Made by a program: the position numbers and the translations under genes. A stretch of 64,000 bases of DNA from Butyrivibrio hungatei DSM 14810 (GTDB taxonomy: Bacteria > Bacillota > Clostridia > Lachnospirales > Lachnospiraceae), in the NCBI RefSeq assembly GCF_900143205.1, contig NZ_FRDH01000003.1, positions 372,001 through 436,000 of the forward strand, in the 5' to 3' direction. Shown in pieces: positions 42,533 to 52,024 of the stretch (position 1 is the first letter of the stretch; the number at the start of each line of letters is the position of its first letter). Below the pieces are notes generated by a model that was not told the origin of the DNA, ran no database searches, and was given only the letters and a program-made list of their open reading frames with translations.

Positions 42533-44160
42533 TCGTTTACTTCCTGTGTAATCTGTTCTCCGCCCTGAGCTTTCCAGTCTTCTACAAACTTATCAAATGA
42601 CTCAATAGGCTCTTTTCCGTAGATTATATTAGTGTAAACCTGAGCCTCCATAGTCTGCAACTGTTCCCAGCACTTTTTCATAGTAGGTGTTGGTTCTGCA
42701 TTGTAGAGGTTAGGAATGAGCTCTTCTCTGTTATCATTAGCAATTACATAGCCTTCTGCCATATCTGGAGCTGATTCGAAATCAGCAGCTGCTCTGATCT
42801 GTGCACCAGTCTCAGTCTTACCAGCCTTGGCATCAGCATACTCCTGCATTCTGTCGATCATAGGAGTGTTCTTAAGTACTGTTGATTTTCCTGGAAGGAA
42901 TGGATCTGTAACTGCAGGGTCAAACTTAGATGTATCAAATACAACCTCGCCGTTTACTATATCATAATCATAATCTTCCATGAAGCCATACTGGAAATCA
43001 CCTGTACCGAATGCTACATCATAGAGCCAGTCGTAATATGTGAAGAAGGCTTCCATATTGTCGAAATCCTTGTTGAACATAAGCCATCCATCAGTTGTCT
43101 GAGCTGACTGATATGTGCACTCTCCATTATCCTGCTTGATGTTAGGATAGCAAGCGATCACTGCGTTAGGATCAACTGATGTAACGTCTCTTACTGAGCC
43201 TACAGCCCATGGTCTTCCGATAAAGATACCAGCCTTACCTTCTGTGAACTGACCCATAGCATCCCAAGCGCCTGTTGCAGCAGCTTCCTGGAATGTCCAT
43301 CCATTTGCATGCCACTTAGCAAGAAGCTCAAGAGTTTTTCTGTTACCCTCGTCGATTGAACCATAAACAAGGTTTCCGTTCTCATCTTCCTGCCAGCTTC
43401 CTGGAATGTGCTTACCAGAATTAGCTGAGAAAAGAGCTACTGGATCTGAAACCCATCCTGTGTTGTATACGCCAGATCCTGAATATGTGAATCCGTATGT
43501 ATCCTTCTTACCGTTTCCATCTGGATCATCCTCTGTGAATGCCTTGATGACCGCTTCAAACTCCTCAAGATTTGTAGGTGCCTTAAGTCCAAGATTATCA
43601 AGCCAGTCCTGTCTGATGATCATGACCTGTCCCTCTGTAAGAGTTGGAGCACAAGCGATACCGTATGTCTTGCCATCCTTCATTACAGGGTAAAAAGTCT
43701 CTGGATACTTATCATAGATCTCTTTTAATCTCTCAGGCATGTATTTCTCGATATCTTCATCGATTGCCTTTACTCTTCCTGATTCGATCATATCTGCAAT
43801 CATCTGTGTTCCATATACAGGGAATACATCTGGAAGCTCCTCAGAACCTGTAAGTGCAAGTCTGAGTTTTGTATCATAGTTGCCAGCATCTCCACCAAGA
43901 AGTGTTGTCTCAAGCTTGATTCCAAGCTTTTCTTCAGTAAGCTCTACCATAGGGTTCTTGTTGATATCATCACCCTCAGCATATTTACCAGCATTCTCAT
44001 CAAGCTGTTTTGCGATTGTGATAGTAAGTGTTGGTTCGTACTTACCATCTGCATTCTTTGTGCTCTGCACACTGTTTTTCTTCTGATCTGCGCTTCCGCA
44101 CGCAGCAAGAAGCATAGAAGCTGTCAGAAGTGTTGCAATTATTGCCCTTCTCTTTTTCAT
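42511..44160 (-). CDS. Family 1 extracellular solute-binding lipoprotein (YtcQ/LplA type)
   Basis: A protein of 549 residues. Signal with lipobox LLAAC, then a large bilobed receptor (TITIAKQLDENAGKY, ELPDVFPVYGTQMIADMIESG, TYGIACAPTLTEGQVMIIRQDWLDNLGLKAPTNLEEF). Members bind oligosaccharides. GGAGG before the ATG at 44160 decides the start. It is third in the operon behind the two permeases. Confidence 0.9.
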   Translation of the reverse strand: MKKRRAIIATLLTASMLLAACGSADQKKNSVQSTKNADGKYEPTLTITIAKQLDENAGKYAEGDDINKNPMVELTEEKLGIKLETTLLGGDAGNYDTKLRLALTGSEELPDVFPVYGTQMIADMIESGRVKAIDEDIEKYMPERLKEIYDKYPETFYPVMKDGKTYGIACAPTLTEGQVMIIRQDWLDNLGLKAPTNLEEFEAVIKAFTEDDPDGNGKKDTYGFTYSGSGVYNTGWVSDPVALFSANSGKHIPGSWQEDENGNLVYGSIDEGNRKTLELLAKWHANGWTFQEAAATGAWDAMGQFTEGKAGIFIGRPWAVGSVRDVTSVDPNAVIACYPNIKQDNGECTYQSAQTTDGWLMFNKDFDNMEAFFTYYDWLYDVAFGTGDFQYGFMEDYDYDIVNGEVVFDTSKFDPAVTDPFLPGKSTVLKNTPMIDRMQEYADAKAGKTETGAQIRAAADFESAPDMAEGYVIANDNREELIPNLYNAEPTPTMKKCWEQLQTMEAQVYTNIIYGKEPIESFDKFVEDWKAQGGEQITQEVNEWYKTMK

Positions 44161-44185
44161 TGTTTCTTCCTCCGAAAACATTATA

Positions 44186-45055
44186 TTATTCTTTTACTGC
44201 TCCAACTATCATTCCTTTTACAAAGTATTTTTGCAGGAAAGGATAAACAAGCAGAATAGGCAAAACGCCTATAAAGATCTGTGAAGCCTTGATGGTCCTC
44301 TCGGACATGGCTGCTGCCGATGTCGGATCAAGAGCTAGATCCTGCTGATTACCCTGAACTACGATTACCTGTAGAAATGAAGCCAATGGGTAGTTCTTGG
44401 TATCTGACATATATAGGATTCCAGTAAACCACTCATTCCAGTGACCTACCATTGTGAAAAGAGCCACAGTGGCAAGACCTGCCTTTGAAAGCGGTAAAAA
44501 AATCTTTAAAAGTACATCAAAAAAGCTGGCGCCGTCAATAAGTGCTGCCTCTTCAAGCGCCTTTGGGATTGACCTGAAAAAGTTCATGATAAGTATCAGA
44601 TTGTAGCAGCTAAAAGCTCCTGGAAGAATATAAACCAGAAAGTTATTCTTAAGACCAAGAGATGTATTTACCATATATGAGGGGATAAGTCCACCTCCAA
44701 AGAGCATGGTAAACACGAAAAACCACATAAGAGGCGTTCTGCCTCTAAAATCCTTTGAAAGTGCGTAACCTGCTGTTGTGATCACGAACATAGAAAGCAG
44801 GGTTCCAAGAATTGTTCTTGCAAAAGAAATTTCAAGTGATCGTACAAAGTTACTGTTTTGAAGTGTCTTTTGATATGCCAGTATTGTTGGATCAACCGGC
44901 CAGAATGTTACGATTCCACTGTTAGCTGCTGCTTTTCCACTAAAAGAAATAGCAAGAAGGTTAATAAGTGGAAGTACGCACAAAAGCGCAAGTGAAACCA
45001 GAAAAATAGTATTTATTACAACAAATATCTTTCTACTGAATGAAACTCTCCTCAT
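44186..45055 (-). CDS. Carbohydrate ABC transporter permease (YtcP type)
   Basis: A protein of 289 residues with six helices. The MalG-class EAA loop EEAALIDGASFFDVLLKIFLPLSKAGL contacts the ATPase. No ATPase gene is in the operon; such systems usually share an MsmX-like ATPase encoded elsewhere. Confidence 0.92.
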   Translation of the reverse strand: MRRVSFSRKIFVVINTIFLVSLALLCVLPLINLLAISFSGKAAANSGIVTFWPVDPTILAYQKTLQNSNFVRSLEISFARTILGTLLSMFVITTAGYALSKDFRGRTPLMWFFVFTMLFGGGLIPSYMVNTSLGLKNNFLVYILPGAFSCYNLILIMNFFRSIPKALEEAALIDGASFFDVLLKIFLPLSKAGLATVALFTMVGHWNEWFTGILYMSDTKNYPLASFLQVIVVQGNQQDLALDPTSAAAMSERTIKASQIFIGVLPILLVYPFLQKYFVKGMIVGAVKE

Positions 45056-45072
45056 GATATTCTCCTTAGACC

Positions 45073-46017
45073 TTAGAAAATTCTGTAGCCAGCAAACTTA
45101 TATGCCAGCTTATAAGCTATTACTGTCAGCATGAAGCTGATTCCTGACTTAAAAAGACCAACCGCTGTACCAAAGCTGTACTGGCCATTTATCAGAGACT
45201 GTCTGTACACATAAGTGTCAATGATATCTCCAGTACTGTAAGTCAGTGGAGAATATGTATTATAAATCTGATCAAATCCTGCATTAAGCACGTTTCCAAG
45301 ACTAAGGGTTGCCATAACAATGATCATTGGCGCGATGCCAGGAAGTGTTATGTGAAGTGTCTGCTGAAATCTGTTGGCACCATCCATCTGTGCTGCCTCA
45401 TAGAGACTCTGATCGATATTGGATATGGCTGCAAGATAAACGATCATTCCAAATCCGAAACCTTTCCAAAGGTCAGACAATACTATGATCTGTCTATACA
45501 TACCTGCTTCACCAAGGAAGAAGATTGGCTCCATGCCAAGTCTCTGGATCGCTGAGTTTACGATACCATCAAGACCAAGAACATCTCTCATCATTCCGGC
45601 AACAGTTACCCATGACAGGAAATGAGGAAGATATACAAGAGTCTGAATGCCTTTCTTTAGTCCTACGTTACTTACCTCATTCAGCAAAAGAGCTATGACA
45701 ATAGGAACAATGAGTCCTAATACGATCTTGCTGACCGCAATTATCAATGTATTGATTATTGCCTGATATGATTCCTGAAAAACAAAGATCTGTTTGAAAT
45801 TCTCCATTCCGATAAACTCAGAACCTGTTATTCCAAGCCATGGCTTGTAGTTCTGGAATGCCATGATAAGCCCGCCCATAGGCACGTAGCAAAAGATGAT
45901 TGCAAGAACAAAAGCTGGCATGATCAGAACATATAATGCCCAGTTCCTTTGAATTTCCTGCTTCCAGCTTCGTTTTGGCTGCAAATATTTTTCCTTATCT
46001 TTTTCGCCTTTCATCAT
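45073..46017 (-). CDS. Carbohydrate ABC transporter permease (LplB/YteP type)
   Basis: A protein of 314 residues with six helices, the EAA loop YEAAQMDGANRFQQTLHITLPGIAPMI and the LplB-type opening WALYVLIMPAFVLAIIFCYVPMGGLIMAFQNY. First gene of the ABC-kinase-regulator-GH43 operon. Upstream, a TATAAT (46078-46073) overlaps two TATAGGAAA direct repeats 11 bp apart. Confidence 0.92.
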   Translation of the reverse strand: MMKGEKDKEKYLQPKRSWKQEIQRNWALYVLIMPAFVLAIIFCYVPMGGLIMAFQNYKPWLGITGSEFIGMENFKQIFVFQESYQAIINTLIIAVSKIVLGLIVPIVIALLLNEVSNVGLKKGIQTLVYLPHFLSWVTVAGMMRDVLGLDGIVNSAIQRLGMEPIFFLGEAGMYRQIIVLSDLWKGFGFGMIVYLAAISNIDQSLYEAAQMDGANRFQQTLHITLPGIAPMIIVMATLSLGNVLNAGFDQIYNTYSPLTYSTGDIIDTYVYRQSLINGQYSFGTAVGLFKSGISFMLTVIAYKLAYKFAGYRIF

Positions 46018-46152
46018 TTGTTTCCTCTCTATCTATAGGTTTTGGTATATGTAAATCAATTGATATAGGAAAATTATAGGAAACATTATTTTGGCAAAAC
46101 ATACCCTGATTTTTGGAAAGTGTCCTCATTTTTAATTACTTTAGTAATCAAT

Positions 46153-46182
46153 AAAAAAGGTGGTGATCCGAAGATCACCACC
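46153..46182 (-). terminator. Terminator of the chemoreceptor gene
   Basis: GGTGGTGATC / GATCACCACC stem with a 4-base loop and six T on the minus strand. Confidence 0.9.
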
Positions 46183-46203
46183 CTCTCTATATATATTTTC
46201 ACA

Positions 46204-48003
46204 TCACAGTTCGAATTTAGAAACAAACTTCTGAAGTTCCTGAGCGTTCTCAGCAAGCTTATCGGAAGCTTCGGCAACTTCGTGGGTAGAAGCTGTCTGC
46301 TGCTGGGATGCTGCCGATACGTTCTGAGTCTCATCTGCTACACTTGTACTCATATCTTCGATCATTCTGATGTTCTCGGCAATAGTGTCAGTACCAGCTG
46401 AAAGCTGACCAACAATCTCGCTCATTCTCTCTGACTGTTCTGAAATTGAGTAAACCATGTCAACGATGTTACTGAATGTATTACCAGCCTCGTTAACAGT
46501 CTCAGTTCCTTCTACTACGTTCTGAGCGCCTACTCTCATAGCTTCTACAGCTTCTTCAGAATTCTTCATGATATCTTCGATAAGTACTGTAATCTTTGCT
46601 GCAGCTTCATTTGACTGATCAGCAAGCTTGCTGATCTCGCTGGCAACAACTGCGAAGCCTTTACCCATCTCTCCTGCTCTTGCAGCCTCGATAGAAGCAT
46701 TAAGTGAAAGAAGGTTGGTCTGGCTTGCGATCTCAGAAATAGTTTCAACAAAACTATCAATATTCTTGAGCTGTTCACCAAGCGCATCTACAACTGATGC
46801 TGTATTCTCAACAGACTCTTTGATAGATCCCATCATGTTAGTAGCATTAGTCATATCATCAGCGCCCTTGGTAGCTGCTTCGTTTGTATTCTTGATCATC
46901 TCAGTAGTTCTATTGATAGCATCCTTGAACTCCTGCATATTCTCGATAAAGTGCTTAGTCTCATCACTTGCTCCAGCAACTGCTGTTATCTGTCCATTGC
47001 ATGAATCAGCAACACTTGTACAGGAGTTAGCTACCATCTCACTGGCATCTGCTGACTGAGAAGCACTAGCTGAAAGCTCTTCAGATGCAGATGCAACATA
47101 TGATGTTGTATCAGAAATCTTCATCATAAGATCTCTGATACTTGTATGCATTGTATCAAGGGCTTCAGAAATCTGTCCGATCTCATTATTTTCATTTGAA
47201 AGCTTACGCACTTCTTCCATCTCTTCACTGTCAGTAAAATCGCTATTAGACATCTTGGTCATCTGATCAGTTACAAGAATGATAGGCTTAGTGATCCTCT
47301 TACCAATATAAATTGCAATTATAGTACCTGCTATGATTAGTATGATAACAACTACTAATGAATTCCAAATATTATATTTAAGTGCAAGGCTGGCTGCGTT
47401 ACTATACTCTGCCTCAAGAGAGTCAATATAGTCTACCCATACACCTGTACCCATAACCCAATCAAAAGGCTCATAATATGCTGTATAATTTACCTTTGGA
47501 AGAGGCTCTGTTTCATTTGGCTTAGCAAACATGAGGTTCGTATATCCACCGCCATCCTGCATACCATTTTTTATCATTTCCTGAATGAAATATGTTCCAT
47601 TAGGGTCCTTTGCGTCCCATCTGGACTGCCCCTCTGTATCTCTTCCAAGAAGCACTACGTTGATACCCTTAGAAGTATCGATCCAAAAATAGCCTGATCC
47701 CTCATTATATTTCATTTCTCTGATGATATTTGCTGCCTGCTCTTTTGCTTCATCCAGCGTAATCTCACCATTCTGGTATCTCGCATACATATAAGCACAG
47801 ACACTCATAGCACACTGGGTCTCGTTCTTAAGCTCAGCCATGATATCTTCTTCAAGTCTGCTTCTATACTCATTGGCCCTCTTAGTATTAGTACTTACGG
47901 TACTATTGATTGAAAAGATTTCAATGGACAGCGTAGTTATAACTACTGCCAAAAGAATCGCTGCAACTATAACGGTCATCAAAGAACCACGTTTCTTAGC
48001 CAT
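46204..48003 (-). CDS. Methyl-accepting chemotaxis protein with a Cache-type sensor
   Basis: A protein of 599 residues. Helix about 10-30, extracellular single-Cache domain ([39 protein letters not shown]), second helix about 215-235, HAMP, then a signalling domain with the hairpin tip [39 protein letters not shown]. Such sensors often recognise small carboxylates. It lies directly downstream of the TRAP sensor operon but has its own promoter. Confidence 0.92.
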   Translation of the reverse strand: MAKKRGSLMTVIVAAILLAVVITTLSIEIFSINSTVSTNTKRANEYRSRLEEDIMAELKNETQCAMSVCAYMYARYQNGEITLDEAKEQAANIIREMKYNEGSGYFWIDTSKGINVVLLGRDTEGQSRWDAKDPNGTYFIQEMIKNGMQDGGGYTNLMFAKPNETEPLPKVNYTAYYEPFDWVMGTGVWVDYIDSLEAEYSNAASLALKYNIWNSLVVVIILIIAGTIIAIYIGKRITKPIILVTDQMTKMSNSDFTDSEEMEEVRKLSNENNEIGQISEALDTMHTSIRDLMMKISDTTSYVASASEELSASASQSADASEMVANSCTSVADSCNGQITAVAGASDETKHFIENMQEFKDAINRTTEMIKNTNEAATKGADDMTNATNMMGSIKESVENTASVVDALGEQLKNIDSFVETISEIASQTNLLSLNASIEAARAGEMGKGFAVVASEISKLADQSNEAAAKITVLIEDIMKNSEEAVEAMRVGAQNVVEGTETVNEAGNTFSNIVDMVYSISEQSERMSEIVGQLSAGTDTIAENIRMIEDMSTSVADETQNVSAASQQQTASTHEVAEASDKLAENAQELQKFVSKFEL

Positions 48004-48056
48004 ATATAAGCCTCCTTAATATATATATAGGAACATAAAAAATGCGCGTTCCATAC

Positions 48057-48085
48057 ATAAAATTGTAGACTAATACATGTGTCAA
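48057..48085 (-). promoter_or_regulatory. Chemoreceptor gene promoter
   Basis: TTGACA (48085-48080), 17 bases, TTTTAT (48062-48057) on the minus strand; a CGTTATAACG palindrome lies just upstream, near 48092. Confidence 0.5.
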
Positions 48086-48148
48086 AACAAGCGTTATAAC
48101 GTTATTTTATATTTTGTTTATTATTATAAAATATAGTTATTTTCTGAG

Positions 48149-49165
48149 TTAGTATTCCATGATCTTTTCTAAGATATCCATCTGATTTACGCAATATTTT
48201 TCATATACTGAAGACATTGCTTTTCTAAAGCGCTGCTTTTCTGCTGGTGTGATGGCAATAACTGTAACTCCGCTCTTTTCTGCGATCTCTCTGGATGTTT
48301 TTTCTCTTTCTTGCCAAAGCTGTCTTTCGTAAAGAGCTGACTCTTTTGCACAATCCATGATTATCTGCTGATCAGATTCACTTAGCTGATTCCATATCTC
48401 AGCTGAGCAGATCTGCATTTCAGGAACTCTGGTATGTTCATCTATAGTGTAGTATCTTGCTACATTGTAATGATCCATAGCTTCATATGATGGCCAGTTA
48501 TTCTCAGCACAGTCTACGATTCCCTGCTCAAGTGCTGAGTATACATCAGAATACACGATCTTTACTGGATTTGCGCCAAGAGCTGATACCATATCTGCCA
48601 TCATATCTGATTCCTGGATTCTGATATTCATTCCCTGAAGGTCCTCAAGGCATGTGATAGGCTTGGTGCTATAGAAGTTTCTGGCTCCAGCATCATACCA
48701 GGAAAGCCCAACAAGATTGTACTCAGAAGCTTTAGAAAGGAACTCATCTCCTATCTCTCCATCCAGGACTCTCCACATGTGGTCAGAGCTTGAATAAAGG
48801 TAAGGCATCTGGAGTATGTTCATATCAGGAACATACTCAGCAATCTGAGAAATAGATACTCTGGCAAAAGCAATACCGCCATATCGGAGCTGCTGAATGA
48901 CTTCCATCTCGCTTCCAAGCTCAGCTCCGTGCTTTACCAATATCTTTATTCTTCCATCTGTGCGTTCATAGACAAGATCAGCAAATTTCTCTGCTCCTAA
49001 CGTTGTTGGATAATCTGCCGTCTGGTTCTCAGCATAAAGAAACACAAAATCAGGAGACTCGTTCTTGGCATTGCTTGTTTTCCACATATATATCCTGTTT
49101 CCAACAACACAAAAAACGATCAAAGCTATTATGAAAATTATTCCATATGCCCATTTTTTTTTCAT
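48149..49165 (-). CDS. Membrane-anchored DctP-type receptor, probable co-sensor
   Basis: A TRAP-type receptor of 338 residues with an uncleaved N-terminal helix (about 6-25, no lipobox Cys). LGAEKFADLVYERTDGRIKILVKHGAELGSEMEVIQQL and LQGMNIRIQESDMMADMVSALGANPVKI (carboxylate-binding Arg in MNIRI) are DctP hallmarks. It overlaps the response-regulator gene by 4 bases. A similar anchored receptor, DctB, works with DctS/DctR in Bacillus subtilis, so a co-sensing role is inferred here. Confidence 0.85.
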   Translation of the reverse strand: MKKKWAYGIIFIIALIVFCVVGNRIYMWKTSNAKNESPDFVFLYAENQTADYPTTLGAEKFADLVYERTDGRIKILVKHGAELGSEMEVIQQLRYGGIAFARVSISQIAEYVPDMNILQMPYLYSSSDHMWRVLDGEIGDEFLSKASEYNLVGLSWYDAGARNFYSTKPITCLEDLQGMNIRIQESDMMADMVSALGANPVKIVYSDVYSALEQGIVDCAENNWPSYEAMDHYNVARYYTIDEHTRVPEMQICSAEIWNQLSESDQQIIMDCAKESALYERQLWQEREKTSREIAEKSGVTVIAITPAEKQRFRKAMSSVYEKYCVNQMDILEKIMEY

Positions 49166-49944
49166 GATCCTAAAACTCCGATTCTGTATTCGCTAGGCGT
49201 CATGCCTACCATACGCTTAAAGACTCTTGTAAAATAATTAGCGTCTCTATAACCTGCTTTTTGGCCAACATCTTTAATGTTTATAAGTGGATTGGCAAGA
49301 AGCTCTTTGGCCTTCGCCATTCTATATTCATTCAGATATGTGATAAAGTTCTTTCCAAAATTCTGCTTAAAAAGCTTACAGAAATACACATCTGAATATC
49401 CGAGCACGCTTGCTATATCCTGAAGGGCAATATCTTCGCTGTAGTGCTCGTCAATAAACGTAGTGATATCACTTATCAGTTTGTTCGACATATTTCCGCT
49501 TCCGTAAACTTTACAATGTTCAATTTCCTTGTCATTAAAACTATTTACACTAGTTGAAATGCTGGCCTTTTTATCACAAATATCAAAAGCTTCTTCAAGA
49601 ACATTTATAAGATCTTCATCTGCCCCTGGCTTTAGAATATAATCTAATGCTCTTACTCCGATAGCTTTTTTTGCATAACTAAATTCGTCAAAGGCAGTCA
49701 AAAAGATAATGCTACAGCCTCTGTCTTTTTTCCTGATCTCCTCAGCCGCTTCAAGGCCGTTCATTCCAGGCATCTCAATATCAAGTATAGCAATCTGGCA
49801 TGAATTTTCCTCAAAGCTCTTAACAGCTTCCAAGCCATTTTCAGCCATAAATATTTCCACCTGTCCAGGGAAAAAGCCTGCTATCTTTTTATTTATAACC
49901 TGTCTCTCGATAGGTTCATCATCTGCTACTAGTATTCTGTACAT
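49162..49944 (-). CDS. YesN-type AraC response regulator of the TRAP operon
   Basis: A protein of 260 residues. Receiver YRILVADDEPIERQ, IAILDIEMPGMNG (phospho-Asp) and DYILKPG; C-terminal AraC domain IALQDIASVLGYSDVYFCKLFKQNFGKNF and IKDVGQKAGYRDANYFTRVFKRMVGMTPSEYR. AGGAG is 10 bases before the second ATG (49944), preferred over an ATG 6 bases upstream. Confidence 0.9.
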   Translation of the reverse strand: MYRILVADDEPIERQVINKKIAGFFPGQVEIFMAENGLEAVKSFEENSCQIAILDIEMPGMNGLEAAEEIRKKDRGCSIIFLTAFDEFSYAKKAIGVRALDYILKPGADEDLINVLEEAFDICDKKASISTSVNSFNDKEIEHCKVYGSGNMSNKLISDITTFIDEHYSEDIALQDIASVLGYSDVYFCKLFKQNFGKNFITYLNEYRMAKAKELLANPLINIKDVGQKAGYRDANYFTRVFKRMVGMTPSEYRIGVLGS

Positions 49945-49955
49945 ATGCATTTCTC

Positions 49956-51458
49956 CTAGGCTACATCTCCCTGCATTGGAATATCAATGATAATTGTTGT
50001 ACCAACATTTTTAGTGCTTTCAATTCTAAGGCTTCCGCCTTTGTACATGGTTCTGATCCTTCGGTTAATATTTCCAAGGCCTATTCCGATGACATCTTTG
50101 TCAATGACCTTCTCATTTCCAATCTCCAGCTGAGCCCTTACTTTTTCAAGGAGATCTTCATCCATGCCTTCTCCAGTATCAGATACTTCGATATGGAGCT
50201 TATCTTCATTTTGCCTGATCTTTATAAGTATCTTTCCACCCTCAACCTTACGGGAAATGCCATGAATAATTGCATTTTCAAGAAGTGGCTGGAATGTGAA
50301 TGTAGGAACGATAACCTTGTTTTCATCCACATCAGAATCTACTTCAAAAGACACTCTGTCTCCAAATCTCATTTTCTGAAGATACATATAGTCTCTGGAA
50401 ATCTTGAGTTCCTGGGCAAGAAGTGCCTCTTTTGCCTGATTCTTGAGATTGTATCTAAAGAGAGAGCTAAGGGCCTCTATCATCTGCTCAGTAGTTGGAG
50501 CATCCTCAAGATTTGCTGTACCTGCAATCACGTTCAAGGTATTAAAAAGGAAGTGTGGATTGATCTGGCTCTTTAAAAGCTCTAGGTTCATGGTCTCCAT
50601 CTGCTTTTCAATCTCCAGATTTTCAAGTTCCTTTGCATGTAGCTGGTCAAGAACTATCCTCCTGTCTTCCATACCTCTGATATACTCGCCGGTAGCGTAT
50701 TTCATCTTGTTAAAGGCGGTTACCAGCTCACCCATTTCATCCTTGTTATCAGCCTCAACATCGTCAATGAAAAAGTCATTGGCTGCAATCTTTCTGGAAG
50801 CATTGGCAAGCTTTAAAACTGGCACGCTGATAGAATTGTCCATGATCTTAGACATCTTGTAGATCACAAGAACAATAATGACTCCAAGAGCGGCTACGAG
50901 AAATGGCACACTAATGATAACAGGCATCAGCTTTTTATAACTAAAATTGCCCTCTCGCATGGTCTTATCCACAAGTCTCTGAGCATAGACATTTAGATAC
51001 TTTTGCATGTTATAAACATCATAAAGCTTGTCTATATCAAGATGACCTGATTGATACTGTTCTATTACCTCGTTTCGCGCCTGACTATAGCTTAAATAAG
51101 CTGTCCGGAGCGATGATAAAAGAGCGTATCTCTCCTCTCCAAGTCGCTTATAGACCAAAGGATTCTTGTCAAAGGCCTTTTGGGTAGCAGCGACACTCTT
51201 TTCCCATTCAGTGGTATCTACAGGATCCGATCTGTGAATGTAAGAATCAAAAGTATCTATCTCGCTTGATATGGCTGCAACCAGCTCTCCGCTGTGGGAA
51301 TTGTCCTCCATGATATCATTAAAGTCCATCATGAAGAGCTTAATGATCCACACATCAAACAAAAGAGCTGCCAAAATAGCGATAAATACACTACTGGTAA
51401 AGGCTCTGATCTTATTTTTAATTGTTAGGTTTTTCCAAAAATTTCGTATTTTTATCAT
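49956..51458 (-). CDS. Histidine kinase of the TRAP operon (LytS/YesM class)
   Basis: A kinase of 500 residues. Helix about 17-40, an all-alpha extracellular sensor of about 135 residues, second helix about 180-200, HAMP, coiled coil, then SQINPHFLFNTLNVIAGTA (phospho-His) and ATPase boxes LLENAIIHGISRK and VSDTGEGMD. It pairs with the AraC-type regulator downstream. Confidence 0.9.
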   Translation of the reverse strand: MIKIRNFWKNLTIKNKIRAFTSSVFIAILAALLFDVWIIKLFMMDFNDIMEDNSHSGELVAAISSEIDTFDSYIHRSDPVDTTEWEKSVAATQKAFDKNPLVYKRLGEERYALLSSLRTAYLSYSQARNEVIEQYQSGHLDIDKLYDVYNMQKYLNVYAQRLVDKTMREGNFSYKKLMPVIISVPFLVAALGVIIVLVIYKMSKIMDNSISVPVLKLANASRKIAANDFFIDDVEADNKDEMGELVTAFNKMKYATGEYIRGMEDRRIVLDQLHAKELENLEIEKQMETMNLELLKSQINPHFLFNTLNVIAGTANLEDAPTTEQMIEALSSLFRYNLKNQAKEALLAQELKISRDYMYLQKMRFGDRVSFEVDSDVDENKVIVPTFTFQPLLENAIIHGISRKVEGGKILIKIRQNEDKLHIEVSDTGEGMDEDLLEKVRAQLEIGNEKVIDKDVIGIGLGNINRRIRTMYKGGSLRIESTKNVGTTIIIDIPMQGDVA

Positions 51459-51532
51459 ATGCTTAAAAAAAAGAGGCCGCGTTTGTTATAGAAATAATTA
51501 TAGCGCTGCCTCTTTTGAATTACTATTTGAAA

Positions 51533-52003
51533 CTACCCTTTAATTTTGCTACAGAGATACTGATAAAAGCTCTCTTTCTGGTCTCCCAGGACTCTGTTTG
51601 TGAACATATAACCATGTCTGTCATCTGACATTACTATGATCATATTGCTACGTTTGATGGCGTTAGAGATCTTTTTCCATCTGATATCCTCAGATTTACC
51701 GCCTGTCTCAACATGTACTCCTCTGTCATCAAATGACAACTCCATGTCCTTTGGCATGTCCTCGAGCTGCTTGGCACTCTTGCCATATGTTGCCAGAGGC
51801 TGAATAACTGGAAAAAGAAGACATCCTATGACCATCACACTTCTCATAAATGAGGAGGCTTCTCCCCAAAATCTGATCACAAGGGCTATCATAGCAACTG
51901 TAAATACTACATTTACTACTCCAACGATTGACTTGTAAGTGCGCTTCATAGCCATTTTCCACAGGTCTGATGCTTTAACGTCACATTTAAACTTATAATC
52001 CAT
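51533..52003 (-). CDS. YcxB-like membrane protein
   Basis: A protein of 156 residues. Two helices (about 28-70) follow a short N-terminal stretch, and the C-terminal half has the pattern LSFDDRGVHVETGGKSEDIRWKKISNAIKRSNMIIVMSD of YcxB-like domains. Function unknown. It lies 21 bases after dctM and 74 bases before the kinase gene. Confidence 0.7.
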   Translation of the reverse strand: MDYKFKCDVKASDLWKMAMKRTYKSIVGVVNVVFTVAMIALVIRFWGEASSFMRSVMVIGCLLFPVIQPLATYGKSAKQLEDMPKDMELSFDDRGVHVETGGKSEDIRWKKISNAIKRSNMIIVMSDDRHGYMFTNRVLGDQKESFYQYLCSKIKG

Positions 52004-52024
52004 AAAAAGACCTTTCAGCAAATA

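Noticed and set aside
46064-46083. TATAGGAAA direct repeats 11 bp apart as an AraC-type activator site
   Set aside because: They overlap the -10 region of the promoter, so the repetition may only reflect the TATAAT core; kept as a remark in the permease entry.
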